Source of the DNA: Clostridia bacterium
Lineage (GTDB): Bacteria > Bacillota > Clostridia > Lachnospirales > Lachnospiraceae
Reading direction: 5' to 3'
Assembly (NCBI GenBank): GCA_910574255.1
Contig: CAJTAK010000012.1
Location: 62,001 to 126,000, forward strand
Length of the DNA: 64,000 bases
Shown: piece after piece, positions 34,729-43,627 of the stretch
How the letters are laid out: each line of letters begins with the position of its first letter
How positions within the stretch are numbered: the stretch's first letter is position 1
Made by a program: the position numbers and the translations under genes
The notes under the pieces: generated by a model
What the model was told of the DNA's origin: nothing
The model's database searches: none
The model's input: only the letters and a program-made list of their open reading frames with translations

Positions 34729-35607
34729 ATGAATTTATATATTCAAAGCCTGATAGATGGACTCCTGCTAGGCGGTGTTTACGCAACGATTGCGGTTGGC
34801 CTTAGCCTGTGCTTTGGCGTAATGCGTGTTGTGAATTGGGCCCATGGAGCATTGCTTATGATGGCTATGTACTTGACTTATTATCTGGTAACCTTTACGG
34901 GAATTGACGTTTATCTTTGCTGCATTATATCGGCGGTTATCATGTTCTGCATCGGATATTTTCTGCAGAATACGGCGATTAATCGTTTGCTGGCAAGGGA
35001 TAAAGACAGGGAGCCAATGAGTGTGCTGTTTTTTACATCAGGTCTCAGCACGGCGCTGGAGGCACTGGCACTTATTGTATTTGGAGGGTTTGCTCTGCAG
35101 GCGCAGACAAGCTATATGGGAAAAAGTATTCGTCTGGGCGAATACATTATTTCTCAAACAAAATTAATTTCTTTTGTAATTGCGATTATTTGCACGATTG
35201 CATTGTATCTTTTTTTACAGAAGACAGAGACGGGACGGGCCATGCGTGCGGCGTCTCAGGATCGGGCGGTGGCACGCCTGATGGGAATTAACGAAAGAAA
35301 AACCTACTGTCTTGCCATGGCGATTGCGCAAATGATGGTTGGCATTTCGGCAGCACTTATGGTCTCTTTCTATCCGGTAACCAATACAACGGGGCAGATT
35401 TTCCAGAATAAGTCCTTTATTATTGTGGTGCTGGGTGGAAAGGGAAGTGTGATAGGCTGCCTCATAGGCGGATTATTGGTTGGCGTAATTGAAAGGCTAT
35501 TCGGAACGATTTTTAGTGATTCTATTTCTCAGATTATGTTGTTTTTATTGTTTGTTGCCATATTGCTGTTTAAACCTTCCGGCATCTTAGGCAAAGAAAA
35601 GGGGTGA
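34729..35607 (+). CDS. LivH-type ABC permease
   Basis: 292 residues with about eight transmembrane helices. The start at ATG 34729 gives the standard LivH beginning (MNLYIQSLIDGLLLGGVYAT); ATG 34693 and 34717 are upstream alternatives. Conserved parts: GLSLCFGVMRVVNWAHGAL, TGRAMRAASQDRAVARLMGI and VLGGKGSVIGCLIGGLLVG. It forms the membrane channel with the LivM-type subunit that follows six bases later. Confidence 0.88.
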   Translation: MNLYIQSLIDGLLLGGVYATIAVGLSLCFGVMRVVNWAHGALLMMAMYLTYYLVTFTGIDVYLCCIISAVIMFCIGYFLQNTAINRLLARDKDREPMSVLFFTSGLSTALEALALIVFGGFALQAQTSYMGKSIRLGEYIISQTKLISFVIAIICTIALYLFLQKTETGRAMRAASQDRAVARLMGINERKTYCLAMAIAQMMVGISAALMVSFYPVTNTTGQIFQNKSFIIVVLGGKGSVIGCLIGGLLVGVIERLFGTIFSDSISQIMLFLLFVAILLFKPSGILGKEKG

Positions 35608-35613
35608 TATTTC

Positions 35614-36627
35614 ATGAAGGAGAAGTTTAAGCAGCCATGGAATATTTTTATTATTCTTGTATTTGCGGCACTGTTTTTGTTTCCGGCATTTCAGTCACAG
35701 CAGTTTATTATTAATTCCCTCTGTTTGATTTTATTATATGCATTTTGGGCGTCATCCTGGAATATTCTCGGCGGTTATGCAGGACAGTTTTCATTGGGAC
35801 ATGCGTGCTTTTTGGGAATAGGAGCTTATACAACCGGAATTTTGTTTCAGCATTTTAATTGCTCTCCCTGGATTGGGCTTCTGATATCCGGCTTGATAGC
35901 AGGCGGGGTTTCATTGCTGATTGGGATCCCCTGTTTCCGGCTGAGCGGATCGTATTTTACGCTTTCAACAATTGCGCTGTGCAGTGTAATACGTATTATC
36001 TTTAACACAAACAGAACTTTATTTGGCCTGGAAACAGGAGCTGCGTCAGGAATGAAGCTGAGTTGGAGAGGCAGCCTTATAGATATGCAGTTTTTGGATA
36101 AACGTGGTTTTTATTATGTGATTCTTGGGATGTTGATCCTGGTGTTGCTCATTTCTTATGCGATTCAGCATTCTAAAATGGGGTACTATCTGGCTGCCAT
36201 TCGAACGAATCAGGATGCGGCGGCTTCATTGGGTGTTAATGTCATGGGAATGAAGATGAGCGCTATGTTTATCAGTGCTTTTTTGACTGCCATGGGCGGA
36301 GGAATTTACGCCATGTTTTTACAGTATATTGATCCTGCTACCGTATTTTCCAATTCACTTTCCACCAAAATCATGGTGCTTGCCGTAGTTGGAGGAAGCG
36401 GTACCCTTTGGGGGCCTGTGGTTGGGGCGGCTTTGCTGATTCCCATTCAGCAGATTCTCAATTCCCGTCTGGGAGCCAGTCTTGCGGGAATAGCAGATGT
36501 GGCTTACGGAATTATGCTGATGTTCGTAATATTTTGTATGCCAAAGGGATTTAAAGACAGTTTAGTAAAGTGGATTCAGGCTTTATGCAGAAGAGTTATC
36601 AAGATAAAGAAGAAAGAGCAGGTGTGA
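35614..36627 (+). CDS. LivM-type ABC permease
   Basis: 337 residues, about ten transmembrane helices. Family motifs: SWNILGGYAGQFSLGHACFLGIGAY (two blocks near residues 47-71), GSYFTLSTIALCSVIRII, SKMGYYLAAIRTNQDAAASLGVN and VVGGSGTLWGPVVGAALL. It is the partner of the LivH-type subunit. The start at ATG 35614 is behind AAAGGGG. It ends two bases before the ATPase start. Confidence 0.88.
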   Translation: MKEKFKQPWNIFIILVFAALFLFPAFQSQQFIINSLCLILLYAFWASSWNILGGYAGQFSLGHACFLGIGAYTTGILFQHFNCSPWIGLLISGLIAGGVSLLIGIPCFRLSGSYFTLSTIALCSVIRIIFNTNRTLFGLETGAASGMKLSWRGSLIDMQFLDKRGFYYVILGMLILVLLISYAIQHSKMGYYLAAIRTNQDAAASLGVNVMGMKMSAMFISAFLTAMGGGIYAMFLQYIDPATVFSNSLSTKIMVLAVVGGSGTLWGPVVGAALLIPIQQILNSRLGASLAGIADVAYGIMLMFVIFCMPKGFKDSLVKWIQALCRRVIKIKKKEQV

Positions 36628-36629
36628 TA

Positions 36630-37364
36630 ATGAGTGAATACATACTTGAAACAAAGAACCTTGTAATGCAGTTTGGTGGGCTCATTGCGGTCAAGGATGT
36701 TTCCATCTGCTGTAAAACAAATGAAATTGTTGGGTTGATTGGAGCCAATGGGGCAGGCAAAACAACGCTGTTTAATATGATTTCCGGACAATTAAAGCCA
36801 AAGTCCGGTAAGATTCTCTTTCAGGGGAAAGAGATTCAGGGAACTTTGCCTCATAAAGCATGCCGCATTGGAATAGGCAGAACACACCAAATTGTGCAGC
36901 CTTTCGGAGATTTAACGGTTTTGGAAAATGTCATGGTTGGTGCGCTTATGAAGCATGGAGCTGTTCATACGGCGCAGCAAAAAGCAGAGGAAATTTTGGA
37001 ATTAGTGGGACTTGCATATAGACGGGATGTGCGGGGAGCGGATCTGAATCTGCCGGAATTAAAACGTCTTGAATTGGCACGTGCCATGGCTACGGAACCA
37101 AGCCTGCTTTTGCTTGATGAAGTGATGGCCGGCTTAAATCCTGTAGATTGTCAGGGCGTGGTGGATTTGATTCAAAAGATACGAGATAGGGGAATGTCTA
37201 TTATTCTGATAGAACATGTGATGAAAGCGGTTATGACTTTGTCGGATCGGGTGTATGTGTTAAATCAGGGTACGTTGATTTCTCAGGGAACGGTGAAAGA
37301 AGTTACGGAAGATCCTGCTGTAATAGCGTCTTATTTAGGGGAGAAGAAACATGCTGAAGCTTGA
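36630..37364 (+). CDS. LivG-type ABC ATPase
   Basis: 244 residues from ATG 36630; an in-frame ATG at 36570 lies inside the upstream gene. Walker A GANGAGKTT is near residue 39, followed by the LivG-specific RIGIGRTHQIVQPFGDLTV. Signature LPELKRLELARAMA replaces the usual LSGGQ motif (NLPELKR), a degenerate form. Walker B reads LLLLDEVMAGLNP, and the H-loop is IEHVM. It provides ATP hydrolysis with the LivF-type subunit. It overlaps that gene by 14 bp. Confidence 0.88.
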   Translation: MSEYILETKNLVMQFGGLIAVKDVSICCKTNEIVGLIGANGAGKTTLFNMISGQLKPKSGKILFQGKEIQGTLPHKACRIGIGRTHQIVQPFGDLTVLENVMVGALMKHGAVHTAQQKAEEILELVGLAYRRDVRGADLNLPELKRLELARAMATEPSLLLLDEVMAGLNPVDCQGVVDLIQKIRDRGMSIILIEHVMKAVMTLSDRVYVLNQGTLISQGTVKEVTEDPAVIASYLGEKKHAEA

Positions 37365-38055
37365 CAATATCAAAGTAAATTACGGAAAATTTGAAGTTTT
37401 GCGGGGAATCTCTCTTGAGATTGAACAGGGGGAGATTGTAGCGCTTTTGGGCAGTAACGGTGCAGGTAAGACCACGACAATTAACACAATTATGGGATTA
37501 AATTCTTTAAAAGAGGGAGATATTCTGCTGGATGGCGTTTCAATAAGGGAACTGCCAACACATGAGCGTGTTCAGCATGGAATTGTAATTTGCCCGGAAG
37601 GGCGCAGGCTGTTTCCCTATATGAGTGTATATGACAATATGCTGGTTGGCTCCTATTCACCTCATGCAAGGAAAAAACGGGCGGAGAATATAGAGATGTG
37701 TTTTCAGCTTTTTCCAAAACTAAAGGAACGCCGCAATCAGCTGGCAAGAACCTTATCCGGCGGCGAGCAGCAAATGTGCGCAATTGCCCGGGCGCTGATG
37801 GCCTGCCCGGAAGTCCTGATTTTGGATGAACCATCTCTGGGCCTTGCACCTGTAGTGGTACAGAAGATTTTTGAGATTCTGGAACAGATTAATAAGATGG
37901 GCGTGACAATTATGCTTGTGGAACAGAATGTTATGTCCTCTCTGGAGATCGCTTCCAGAGGATATATTATAGAAACCGGTGAAAATGTAGTGGCAGGTAC
38001 TGCGGAAGAATTATTGGGCAGTGAAGATGTGAAAAAGGCATATTTAGGCATTTGA
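37351..38055 (+). CDS. LivF-type ABC ATPase
   Basis: 234 residues. Walker A GSNGAGKTT, Q-loop region GIVICPEGRRLFPYMSVYDN, signature LSGGEQQMCAIARALM, Walker B VLILDEPSLGLAP and VEQNV as H-loop region, all typical of LivF. The start at ATG 37351 overlaps the LivG-type gene, so translation is likely coupled. It completes a five-gene importer of the Liv class. Confidence 0.92.
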   Translation: MLKLDNIKVNYGKFEVLRGISLEIEQGEIVALLGSNGAGKTTTINTIMGLNSLKEGDILLDGVSIRELPTHERVQHGIVICPEGRRLFPYMSVYDNMLVGSYSPHARKKRAENIEMCFQLFPKLKERRNQLARTLSGGEQQMCAIARALMACPEVLILDEPSLGLAPVVVQKIFEILEQINKMGVTIMLVEQNVMSSLEIASRGYIIETGENVVAGTAEELLGSEDVKKAYLGI

Positions 38056-38082
38056 GAATGATGATTGAAAAAGGAGAAAGAG

Positions 38083-39108
38083 ATGAAAGCTGCGGTTATC
38101 AATCAATGGAAACAATTTGATATACAGGAAGTTCCCGAGCCGGTGTTGGAAAAGGATGAGGTTCTTATTCGGATCGCTTATACAGGCATCTGCAAATCTG
38201 ACATTAGTATTTTCCTGGGAGCGCATCCCATTGCAAAAACACCAATAACGCCAGGGCATGAGTTTTCCGGTTATGTTGAAAAAATTAATTCTGACGATAA
38301 AGTGCCCTTTGCAGTGGGAGATAAGGTTGCCGGACATATCACACTGCCCTGCGGACATTGCGATGCATGCATTGACGGACATCCCAACTGCTGCCGGAAC
38401 CTTAAAGTTTTGGGAACACAGACGGCCGGAACCTTTTCCCAATATGTAAAGCTGCCTGTTTCCAAAGTATATAAGCTTCCGGATGATGCGGATTTGAGAA
38501 AATTTGCTTTGGCCGAGCCTTTGGCAGTAGCAATGTATGCCACGCAGGAGGTAGGATTGCGGGTTAGCGAGACAGTGGCAATTATTGGCGGAGGTCCGAT
38601 TGGATTGTGCTGCGGATTGATCGCACGGAATGCAGGGGCTTCCAAGATAGTTATTTTTGAAGTGAATCCGGATCGTGCCAGGGAAATACGTAAAAATTTC
38701 GGGTTTGAAGTGCTCGATCCTACAAAATCAGGGGCACAGGAAGAAGCAATGGCTATGACAGATGGGCTGGGCTTTCAGCGAATATATGAAACATCGGGAT
38801 CAGAGCCGGGATTCCGAATGGTTACAGAGCTAGGACGAGTTCGGGCGCATGGGGTAATTATTGGAATTACAAAAGAGCCGGCACCCCTGGATACCTGGAA
38901 AATGATGCATGAAGAAATGCGTTTGACAACAATCCGTGTACATCAGCAGTATGCTTATGGGGCGGCATTGGAATTGGTAAAAAGCGGTAAACTTGACAGA
39001 GAATTGGAACTGATGATAACAGATGAGTTTGATTTGGACCAGATTCAGGAAGCCTTTGAATTTTGTCTGAAGGATACAAAACATAATAAGGTTTTAATCA
39101 AATCATGA
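38083..39108 (+). CDS. Zinc-dependent sugar/polyol dehydrogenase (MDR family)
   Basis: 341 residues from ATG 38083 behind AAGGAGAAAG. Catalytic zinc ligands: the Cys in GICKSDISIFLG and GHEFSGYVE. The structural zinc lobe is present as LPCGHCDACIDGHPNCCRN. The NAD-binding loop is AIIGGGPIGLCCGLIARN with Glu at the end of the next strand (IVIFEVNPDR), indicating NAD(H). It resembles sorbitol/L-threonine dehydrogenase-type enzymes. It lies between the transporter and a split transketolase, so it probably oxidises an imported polyol or sugar to a ketose. Confidence 0.85.
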   Translation: MKAAVINQWKQFDIQEVPEPVLEKDEVLIRIAYTGICKSDISIFLGAHPIAKTPITPGHEFSGYVEKINSDDKVPFAVGDKVAGHITLPCGHCDACIDGHPNCCRNLKVLGTQTAGTFSQYVKLPVSKVYKLPDDADLRKFALAEPLAVAMYATQEVGLRVSETVAIIGGGPIGLCCGLIARNAGASKIVIFEVNPDRAREIRKNFGFEVLDPTKSGAQEEAMAMTDGLGFQRIYETSGSEPGFRMVTELGRVRAHGVIIGITKEPAPLDTWKMMHEEMRLTTIRVHQQYAYGAALELVKSGKLDRELELMITDEFDLDQIQEAFEFCLKDTKHNKVLIKS

Positions 39109-39136
39109 AAGATTGCAGGAGAAGGGTGATTGTATT

Positions 39137-39943
39137 ATGTACGAGGAGTTAAAGGAAAAAGCAAAACAGCTTCGAAGGGATACTCTGCAGGCGATTTATG
39201 CAGGCGGTTCCGGGCATCCGGGCGGTTCTTTGTCGGCAATGGAATTGCTTGTAGCATTATACTATGGGGAATTGAAAAATATCAGCGGTACGGATCCTTA
39301 TAACATTGATCGGGACAGATTTATTTTATCGAAAGGGCATGCTTGTCCTGCACTGTATGCTATTTTGGCGGATAAGGGATATTTCCCGAAAGAAGATTTG
39401 AGAACATTACGGCATGTGGATTCCCATCTTCAGGGGCAGCCTGATAAGAAAAAGACGCCGGGTGTAGATGCCTGTGCCGGTTCTCTGGGACAGGCGGTGT
39501 CGGTTGGGGTTGGAATGGCGCTGGGAGCTAAAAAGGCAGGAAAGTCTCTCCGGGTTTATGTGATGCTGGGAGACGGGGAGCTTCAGGAAGGGCAGCCATG
39601 GGAGGCGTTTATGTCCGCAGCCCATTATCGCCTGGATAACATAACTTTTATTATTGATAATAATGGTCTTCAAATTGACGGTACAAATGAAGAAGTCATG
39701 TCTCTTGGTAATCTTGCGGATAAAATGAGAGCATTTGGAATGGAAACAATAGAGATAGATGACGGTCACGATTTTGGAACGATTTTTAGTGCGTTTTCTG
39801 CGCCTCATTGTGGAAAGCCCAAGGCAATTGTGGCTCACACGGTAAAGGGCAAGGGTGTTTCTTATATGGAAAATGCAGTTTATTGGCATGGCGCTGCTCC
39901 TAACGAGGAACAGTTAAGACAGGCTATGGAAGAGTTGAAATAG
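39137..39943 (+). CDS. Transketolase, N-terminal subunit (first pair)
   Basis: 268 residues. Thiamin-diphosphate-binding half of a split transketolase. Motifs: GGSGHPGGSLSAMELLVALY, DRFILSKGHACPALYA, GSLGQAVSVGVGMALG and the TPP motif GDGELQEGQPWEAFMSA ending with IIDNNGLQIDG. KGKGVSYMEN is near the C-terminus. The start at ATG 39137 follows GGAGAAGGG. The C-terminal subunit follows 15 bp later. Split transketolases in bacteria are often specialised for catabolic sugars rather than the general pentose phosphate pathway. Confidence 0.9.
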   Translation: MYEELKEKAKQLRRDTLQAIYAGGSGHPGGSLSAMELLVALYYGELKNISGTDPYNIDRDRFILSKGHACPALYAILADKGYFPKEDLRTLRHVDSHLQGQPDKKKTPGVDACAGSLGQAVSVGVGMALGAKKAGKSLRVYVMLGDGELQEGQPWEAFMSAAHYRLDNITFIIDNNGLQIDGTNEEVMSLGNLADKMRAFGMETIEIDDGHDFGTIFSAFSAPHCGKPKAIVAHTVKGKGVSYMENAVYWHGAAPNEEQLRQAMEELK

Positions 39944-39958
39944 AGAGGAGGTTGAACG

Positions 39959-40885
39959 ATGGAATCCATTGCAACTCGTGTGGCTTATGGAAAATCTCTT
40001 GTTACATTGGGACAGGAAAATGAAAAGGTTGTTGTATTTGATGCGGATGTAGCGATGGCTACTATGACACATTATTTTAAGTCGGCATATCCGGAACGTT
40101 TTTTTGATATGGGAATTGCGGAGGCAAATATGATTGGCGTATCGGCAGGAATGGCAGATATGGGATATATTCCTTTTGTCAGTGCTTTCGCAGTATTTGG
40201 CATTGGCCGTGCATATGACCAGATCCGAAATACGGTGGCCTATGGAAAGGCGAATGTAAAGCTGTGTATGACCCATGGAGGAATTACGGCAGGTCCGGAC
40301 GGAGGAAGCCATCAGGCGATAGAGGATATTGCCCTGACCCGTGTGCTGCCTAATATGGCAGTGATGTGCCCATGCGATGGGAATCAGACATTGAAAGCAT
40401 TGCGTATGGCTGCGGATTACCAAGGACCCATGTATCTTCGTATGTCCAGAATGCCGTCCCCTGTTTATGATGACAAGCTTTCCTTTGAACTGGGCGGTTC
40501 TCATGTAATGCGTGAAGGAAAGGATCTGGCTGTTTTTACTTTTGGATATATGGTAAGCCAATCCCTGGAAGCTGCGGAAATATTAGAAAGGCATGGAATT
40601 GATGCAGCGGTTATTGATTTGTATTCCATTAAACCAATCGATCGCCAGCGGGTAATAGAGTATGCGGAAAAATGCAAAAAAGCAGTAACAGTGGAAGAGC
40701 ATTCCATCTATGGCGGATTGGGAGATGCGATCAGTGAAGTGTTAATGGAAACCATGCCCATACCGATAAAACGGATTGGTGTTCGGGATGTTTTTGGTCG
40801 TTCCGGTGAGCCGAAACAGATCCTTAAGGCTTATGGCCTGGATGGAAAAGGAATTGCCAGCCAAATATTGGGGAAGCCGTTATGA
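39959..40885 (+). CDS. Transketolase, C-terminal subunit (first pair)
   Basis: 308 residues. Contains the pyrimidine-binding and C-terminal domains: FDADVAMATMTHYFKSAYPERFFDMGIAEANMIG, seen as VVFDADVA and FFDMGIAEANMIGVSAGMA (the Glu that activates TPP is in GIAEAN), THGGITAGPDGGSHQAIED, and VIDLYSIKPIDRQRVIEYA. It pairs with the preceding N-terminal subunit. It overlaps the next SDR gene by four bases (ATGA). Confidence 0.9.
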   Translation: MESIATRVAYGKSLVTLGQENEKVVVFDADVAMATMTHYFKSAYPERFFDMGIAEANMIGVSAGMADMGYIPFVSAFAVFGIGRAYDQIRNTVAYGKANVKLCMTHGGITAGPDGGSHQAIEDIALTRVLPNMAVMCPCDGNQTLKALRMAADYQGPMYLRMSRMPSPVYDDKLSFELGGSHVMREGKDLAVFTFGYMVSQSLEAAEILERHGIDAAVIDLYSIKPIDRQRVIEYAEKCKKAVTVEEHSIYGGLGDAISEVLMETMPIPIKRIGVRDVFGRSGEPKQILKAYGLDGKGIASQILGKPL

Positions 40886-41670
40886 TCGGAATTGATTTAA
40901 CCGGAAAAAGAGCCATTGTGACCGGAGCAGGCCAGGGGTTAGGAAAGGAAATCGGGCTTCGCTTGGCGGAGGCAGGAGCAATCGTGTATTTTGCGGATTA
41001 TGACGAAGAAAAAAGCCGCAGAGCTTGTCAGGAAGGGATAGAAAGAGAAGGGCATTGTATTCCCTGGAAAGCGATTGATGTGTCCAGTGTGAGCCAGATG
41101 AGAGAACTGATTTGGGAGGTTGCCGGACAGGGAGCTTTGGATATTATGGTTAATGCCGCAGGAATTATGTACCCGGACAGTTTGATAGATCTGGACCCGG
41201 AAAAGCTCTGGCGATTGGAGGATGTGAATATCAATGGAACCGCATATGGAACACAGTACGCAATGCAGGAGATGATGAAACAGCGATCCGGACGGATTGT
41301 TAATATAGCTTCGATTGCAGGAAGGCATGGCTGTACCACAAAGCCATATTATGCCATGTCTAAAGCGGCAGTAATTAATCTGACACAATCGGCGGCATTG
41401 TTTGGAGCAAAATATGGAGTGAATGTCAATACGGTTTGTCCTGGGATTATCCATACGGCTATGTGGGATCAGATTTTGGATTTTATGATGAGGGATACGG
41501 GAAAAAGCCGTGAAGAATGCTGGCAGGAAGCTCTTGGCTATACAATTCCCATGGGGATTGAGCAGGAGGCAATAGATATTGCAAATGCGGTGCTGTTCCT
41601 TTGTTCTGACATGGCAAGATATATTACGGCACAATCCTTGAATGTGGATGGAGGGGCCAGAATGAATTAA
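40882..41670 (+). CDS. Short-chain dehydrogenase/reductase
   Basis: 262 residues. Classical SDR: IVTGAGQGLGKEIGLRLAEAG (TGxxxGxG), an Asp after the second strand (VYFADYDEEK) suggesting NAD(H), VNAAGIMYPD, the catalytic Ser in VNIASIAGRHG and YYAMSKAAV (YxxxK). It ends in the usual ITAQSLNVDGGARMN. Likely oxidises or reduces a sugar, polyol or sugar acid of the pathway. It is translationally coupled to the transketolase and ends the operon, converging on the DeoR gene. Confidence 0.85.
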   Translation: MIGIDLTGKRAIVTGAGQGLGKEIGLRLAEAGAIVYFADYDEEKSRRACQEGIEREGHCIPWKAIDVSSVSQMRELIWEVAGQGALDIMVNAAGIMYPDSLIDLDPEKLWRLEDVNINGTAYGTQYAMQEMMKQRSGRIVNIASIAGRHGCTTKPYYAMSKAAVINLTQSAALFGAKYGVNVNTVCPGIIHTAMWDQILDFMMRDTGKSREECWQEALGYTIPMGIEQEAIDIANAVLFLCSDMARYITAQSLNVDGGARMN

Positions 41671-41676
41671 AAAGGC

Positions 41677-42429
41677 TCAAGGGCAATAGAGCTTTATCCC
41701 GCTGTTTTGCATGGCATCCAGGTAATGCTTTGGCGGTTCGGCATCGGTAATCACTGCGGAAAGATTGGAAAAGCGGCAAAATGTGTAGGTGGCGGAGGAA
41801 TCAAACTTTGTATGATCAGCCATTAAAAAGATGTTGTTGTTTTGACGGGTTATTCGTTCTTTGATGATAAATTCGTCGTAAGTATTGTTGCAAAGCCCGC
41901 ATTCCAGTGAGACTGCAGAGGCAGCCATGAAAAATGCGGTTGGATGAATAATATCCAGCAATTCATTGGTCTGGTTGATATAGGAAGCCGTAATATGGTT
42001 AAACATACCGCCAAGAGCGTAGATGTTGAGTGACGGATATTTGGCAGCCTCATACATAATATTGAGGCTGTATGTGACAACGGTAACGTTATCCTTTTCA
42101 GATAGGTAGGGAAGAATACACGGCGTGGTGGAACCGGAATCCAGAAAAATAGTGCTGTTATTTTGAACGATGGAGGCGGCAAGCTGACCAATGAGCTGTT
42201 TTTCCGCACAGCTTTTAAGGGTGCGTTCCGTGAGCGGAAGGGGAGGGACTGTTTCGACGGCAGCAACTCCGCCGTAAACCTTTCTGACTTTGCCGTGTGT
42301 AATCAATTCACGGATATCACGACGGATGGTATTCATGGAGACGGAAAAATGTGAAGCCAAATCATTTAATGAAATCATTTGATTCTGTAAGATGTATTGT
42401 TCCATCTCATTGATTCGATCCATGCGCAT
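41677..42429 (-). CDS. DeoR-family transcriptional regulator
   Basis: 250 residues. An N-terminal DeoR winged helix (about 6-60; MISLNDLASHFSVSMNTIRRDI with GKVRKVYGGV) is followed by a DeoRC sugar-phosphate-sensing domain: IFLDSGSTTPCILPYL, VVTYSLNIMYEA, LGGMFN and FFMAASAVSLECGLCNNTYDE. DeoR regulators of this type usually repress sugar operons until a phosphorylated intermediate binds. It sits between the transketolase operon and the GAPDH/PGK genes. It is probably the local regulator of the island, acting on the TTTTGG arrays. Confidence 0.88.
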   Translation of the reverse strand: MRMDRINEMEQYILQNQMISLNDLASHFSVSMNTIRRDIRELITHGKVRKVYGGVAAVETVPPLPLTERTLKSCAEKQLIGQLAASIVQNNSTIFLDSGSTTPCILPYLSEKDNVTVVTYSLNIMYEAAKYPSLNIYALGGMFNHITASYINQTNELLDIIHPTAFFMAASAVSLECGLCNNTYDEFIIKERITRQNNNIFLMADHTKFDSSATYTFCRFSNLSAVITDAEPPKHYLDAMQNSGIKLYCP

Positions 42430-42470
42430 AACATTATACTCCTATGTCAAAAGTAGTAAGTTTCTTATCA

Positions 42471-42499
42471 ATTGTACTATCTCATGGATAAGTTTTCAA
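42471..42499 (-). promoter_or_regulatory. Promoter of the DeoR gene
   Basis: On the minus strand: TTGAAA (42499-42494), 17 bp, TACAAT (42476-42471). Confidence 0.5.
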
Positions 42500-42512
42500 G
42501 AATAAAAATAAC

Positions 42513-42546
42513 ATTTTACCAGTAGTTTTACCAATAATAAACCAAA
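42513..42546 (-). promoter_or_regulatory. Phased TTGGT half-sites upstream of deoR and gap
   Basis: Three sites (TTTTACCA, TTTTACCA and AAACCAAA on the plus strand; CC at 42519, 42531 and 42542) are spaced 11-12 bp. They match the array at 31093-31153 in reverse orientation. Confidence 0.45.
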
Positions 42547-42573
42547 ATATAAATAATCACAGGAGGAATAAAA

Positions 42574-43614
42574 ATGATTAGAGTTGGAGTGGCAGGATAT
42601 GGAACGATTGGTCAGCGCCTTGCGGACGGGGTGGCTCTGCAGGAGGATATGGAGTTGGTTGGCATTGCAGACTTGGCGCCTACGCTGTCTATCCGGGCGT
42701 TGCGTGAGCGGAATATGATAGGAGCTAATCATACGAGATATGATCTGTATTTGGTAGACGGCGCTGATGAAGAGAGCTTTAAAAAAATGGATATACCGGT
42801 TTCGGGAACTTTTGAGGATTTATGTAAAAAGGTTGACATTATGTTGGATTCTTCTCCAGGCGGTGTAGGTGTCAAAAATAAAGAAATCTATAAGCGATTG
42901 GGAGTTAAAGCAATTTTTCAGGGCGGGGAAAGTAATGAGGTAGCGGATGTATTTTTCCATGGATACGCTAATTATGAAAAAGGACTTGGAGCAGATTATC
43001 TGAAGCTGACTTCCTGCAATACAACCGGTTTGATTCGTTCCGTAGACTGCCTTGACAGGGAAATCGGAATCGAAAAGGTGGCGATCACCATTGTCCGCAG
43101 AGTGGCGGATCCGGGTGATTATCATCGAGGTCTGACAAATGCACTGCAAATGGAGAAAGCACCCACACATCAGGCTGTAGATCTGATGACGATTATGCCT
43201 CATATTGAAGCCACAGGAATCTTGTTACATACACCGGTAACTCACGGACATATCATTACGGTTCTGGCCACGGCTCGAGACGGAAAGAAGATCACAAAGG
43301 AAATGGCTTTAAAGGCATTTTGCAAACATCCCAGAATTCGCGTGGTTACGATTGATGAGGGATTCAAGGGAAATGCAAGCTTCTTTAAATACGCACGGGA
43401 TTTGGGGAACCGCCGTGGAGATATGTATGAGATTGGCTTGTGGGAAGATTCCATTGTGGAATCAGGAAACGATATTATGTATGCGGTAAATATTCCTCAG
43501 GAAAGCGTTACAATACCGGAGACAATTGATGCAATCCGTGCGGCTATGAAAATGCAGGAGACTTATAAGGAAGGAACTTCCATGACAAATCGTTATCTTG
43601 GAATGAAAGAGTGA
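42574..43614 (+). CDS. gap: Archaeal-type (type II) glyceraldehyde-3-phosphate dehydrogenase-like
   Basis: 346 residues. VGVAGYGTIGQRLADGV is the dinucleotide fold. The active site is TSCNTTGLIRS with Cys148, the signature of archaeal type II GAPDH, as are PGGVGVKNKEIY, AIFQGGE, IVRRVADP, ARDLG and YEIGLWEDSI. Two substrate-region stretches differ from my recollection of the archaeal enzymes: PTHQAVDL where PSHHGPD is usual, and RGLTNAL where KGPINAI is usual. It normally oxidises GAP with phosphate, but a different aldehyde phosphate is possible. It forms an operon with the PGK-like gene 13 bp downstream. Confidence 0.85.
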   Translation: MIRVGVAGYGTIGQRLADGVALQEDMELVGIADLAPTLSIRALRERNMIGANHTRYDLYLVDGADEESFKKMDIPVSGTFEDLCKKVDIMLDSSPGGVGVKNKEIYKRLGVKAIFQGGESNEVADVFFHGYANYEKGLGADYLKLTSCNTTGLIRSVDCLDREIGIEKVAITIVRRVADPGDYHRGLTNALQMEKAPTHQAVDLMTIMPHIEATGILLHTPVTHGHIITVLATARDGKKITKEMALKAFCKHPRIRVVTIDEGFKGNASFFKYARDLGNRRGDMYEIGLWEDSIVESGNDIMYAVNIPQESVTIPETIDAIRAAMKMQETYKEGTSMTNRYLGMKE

Positions 43615-43627
43615 TGAGAGGTGGGGT

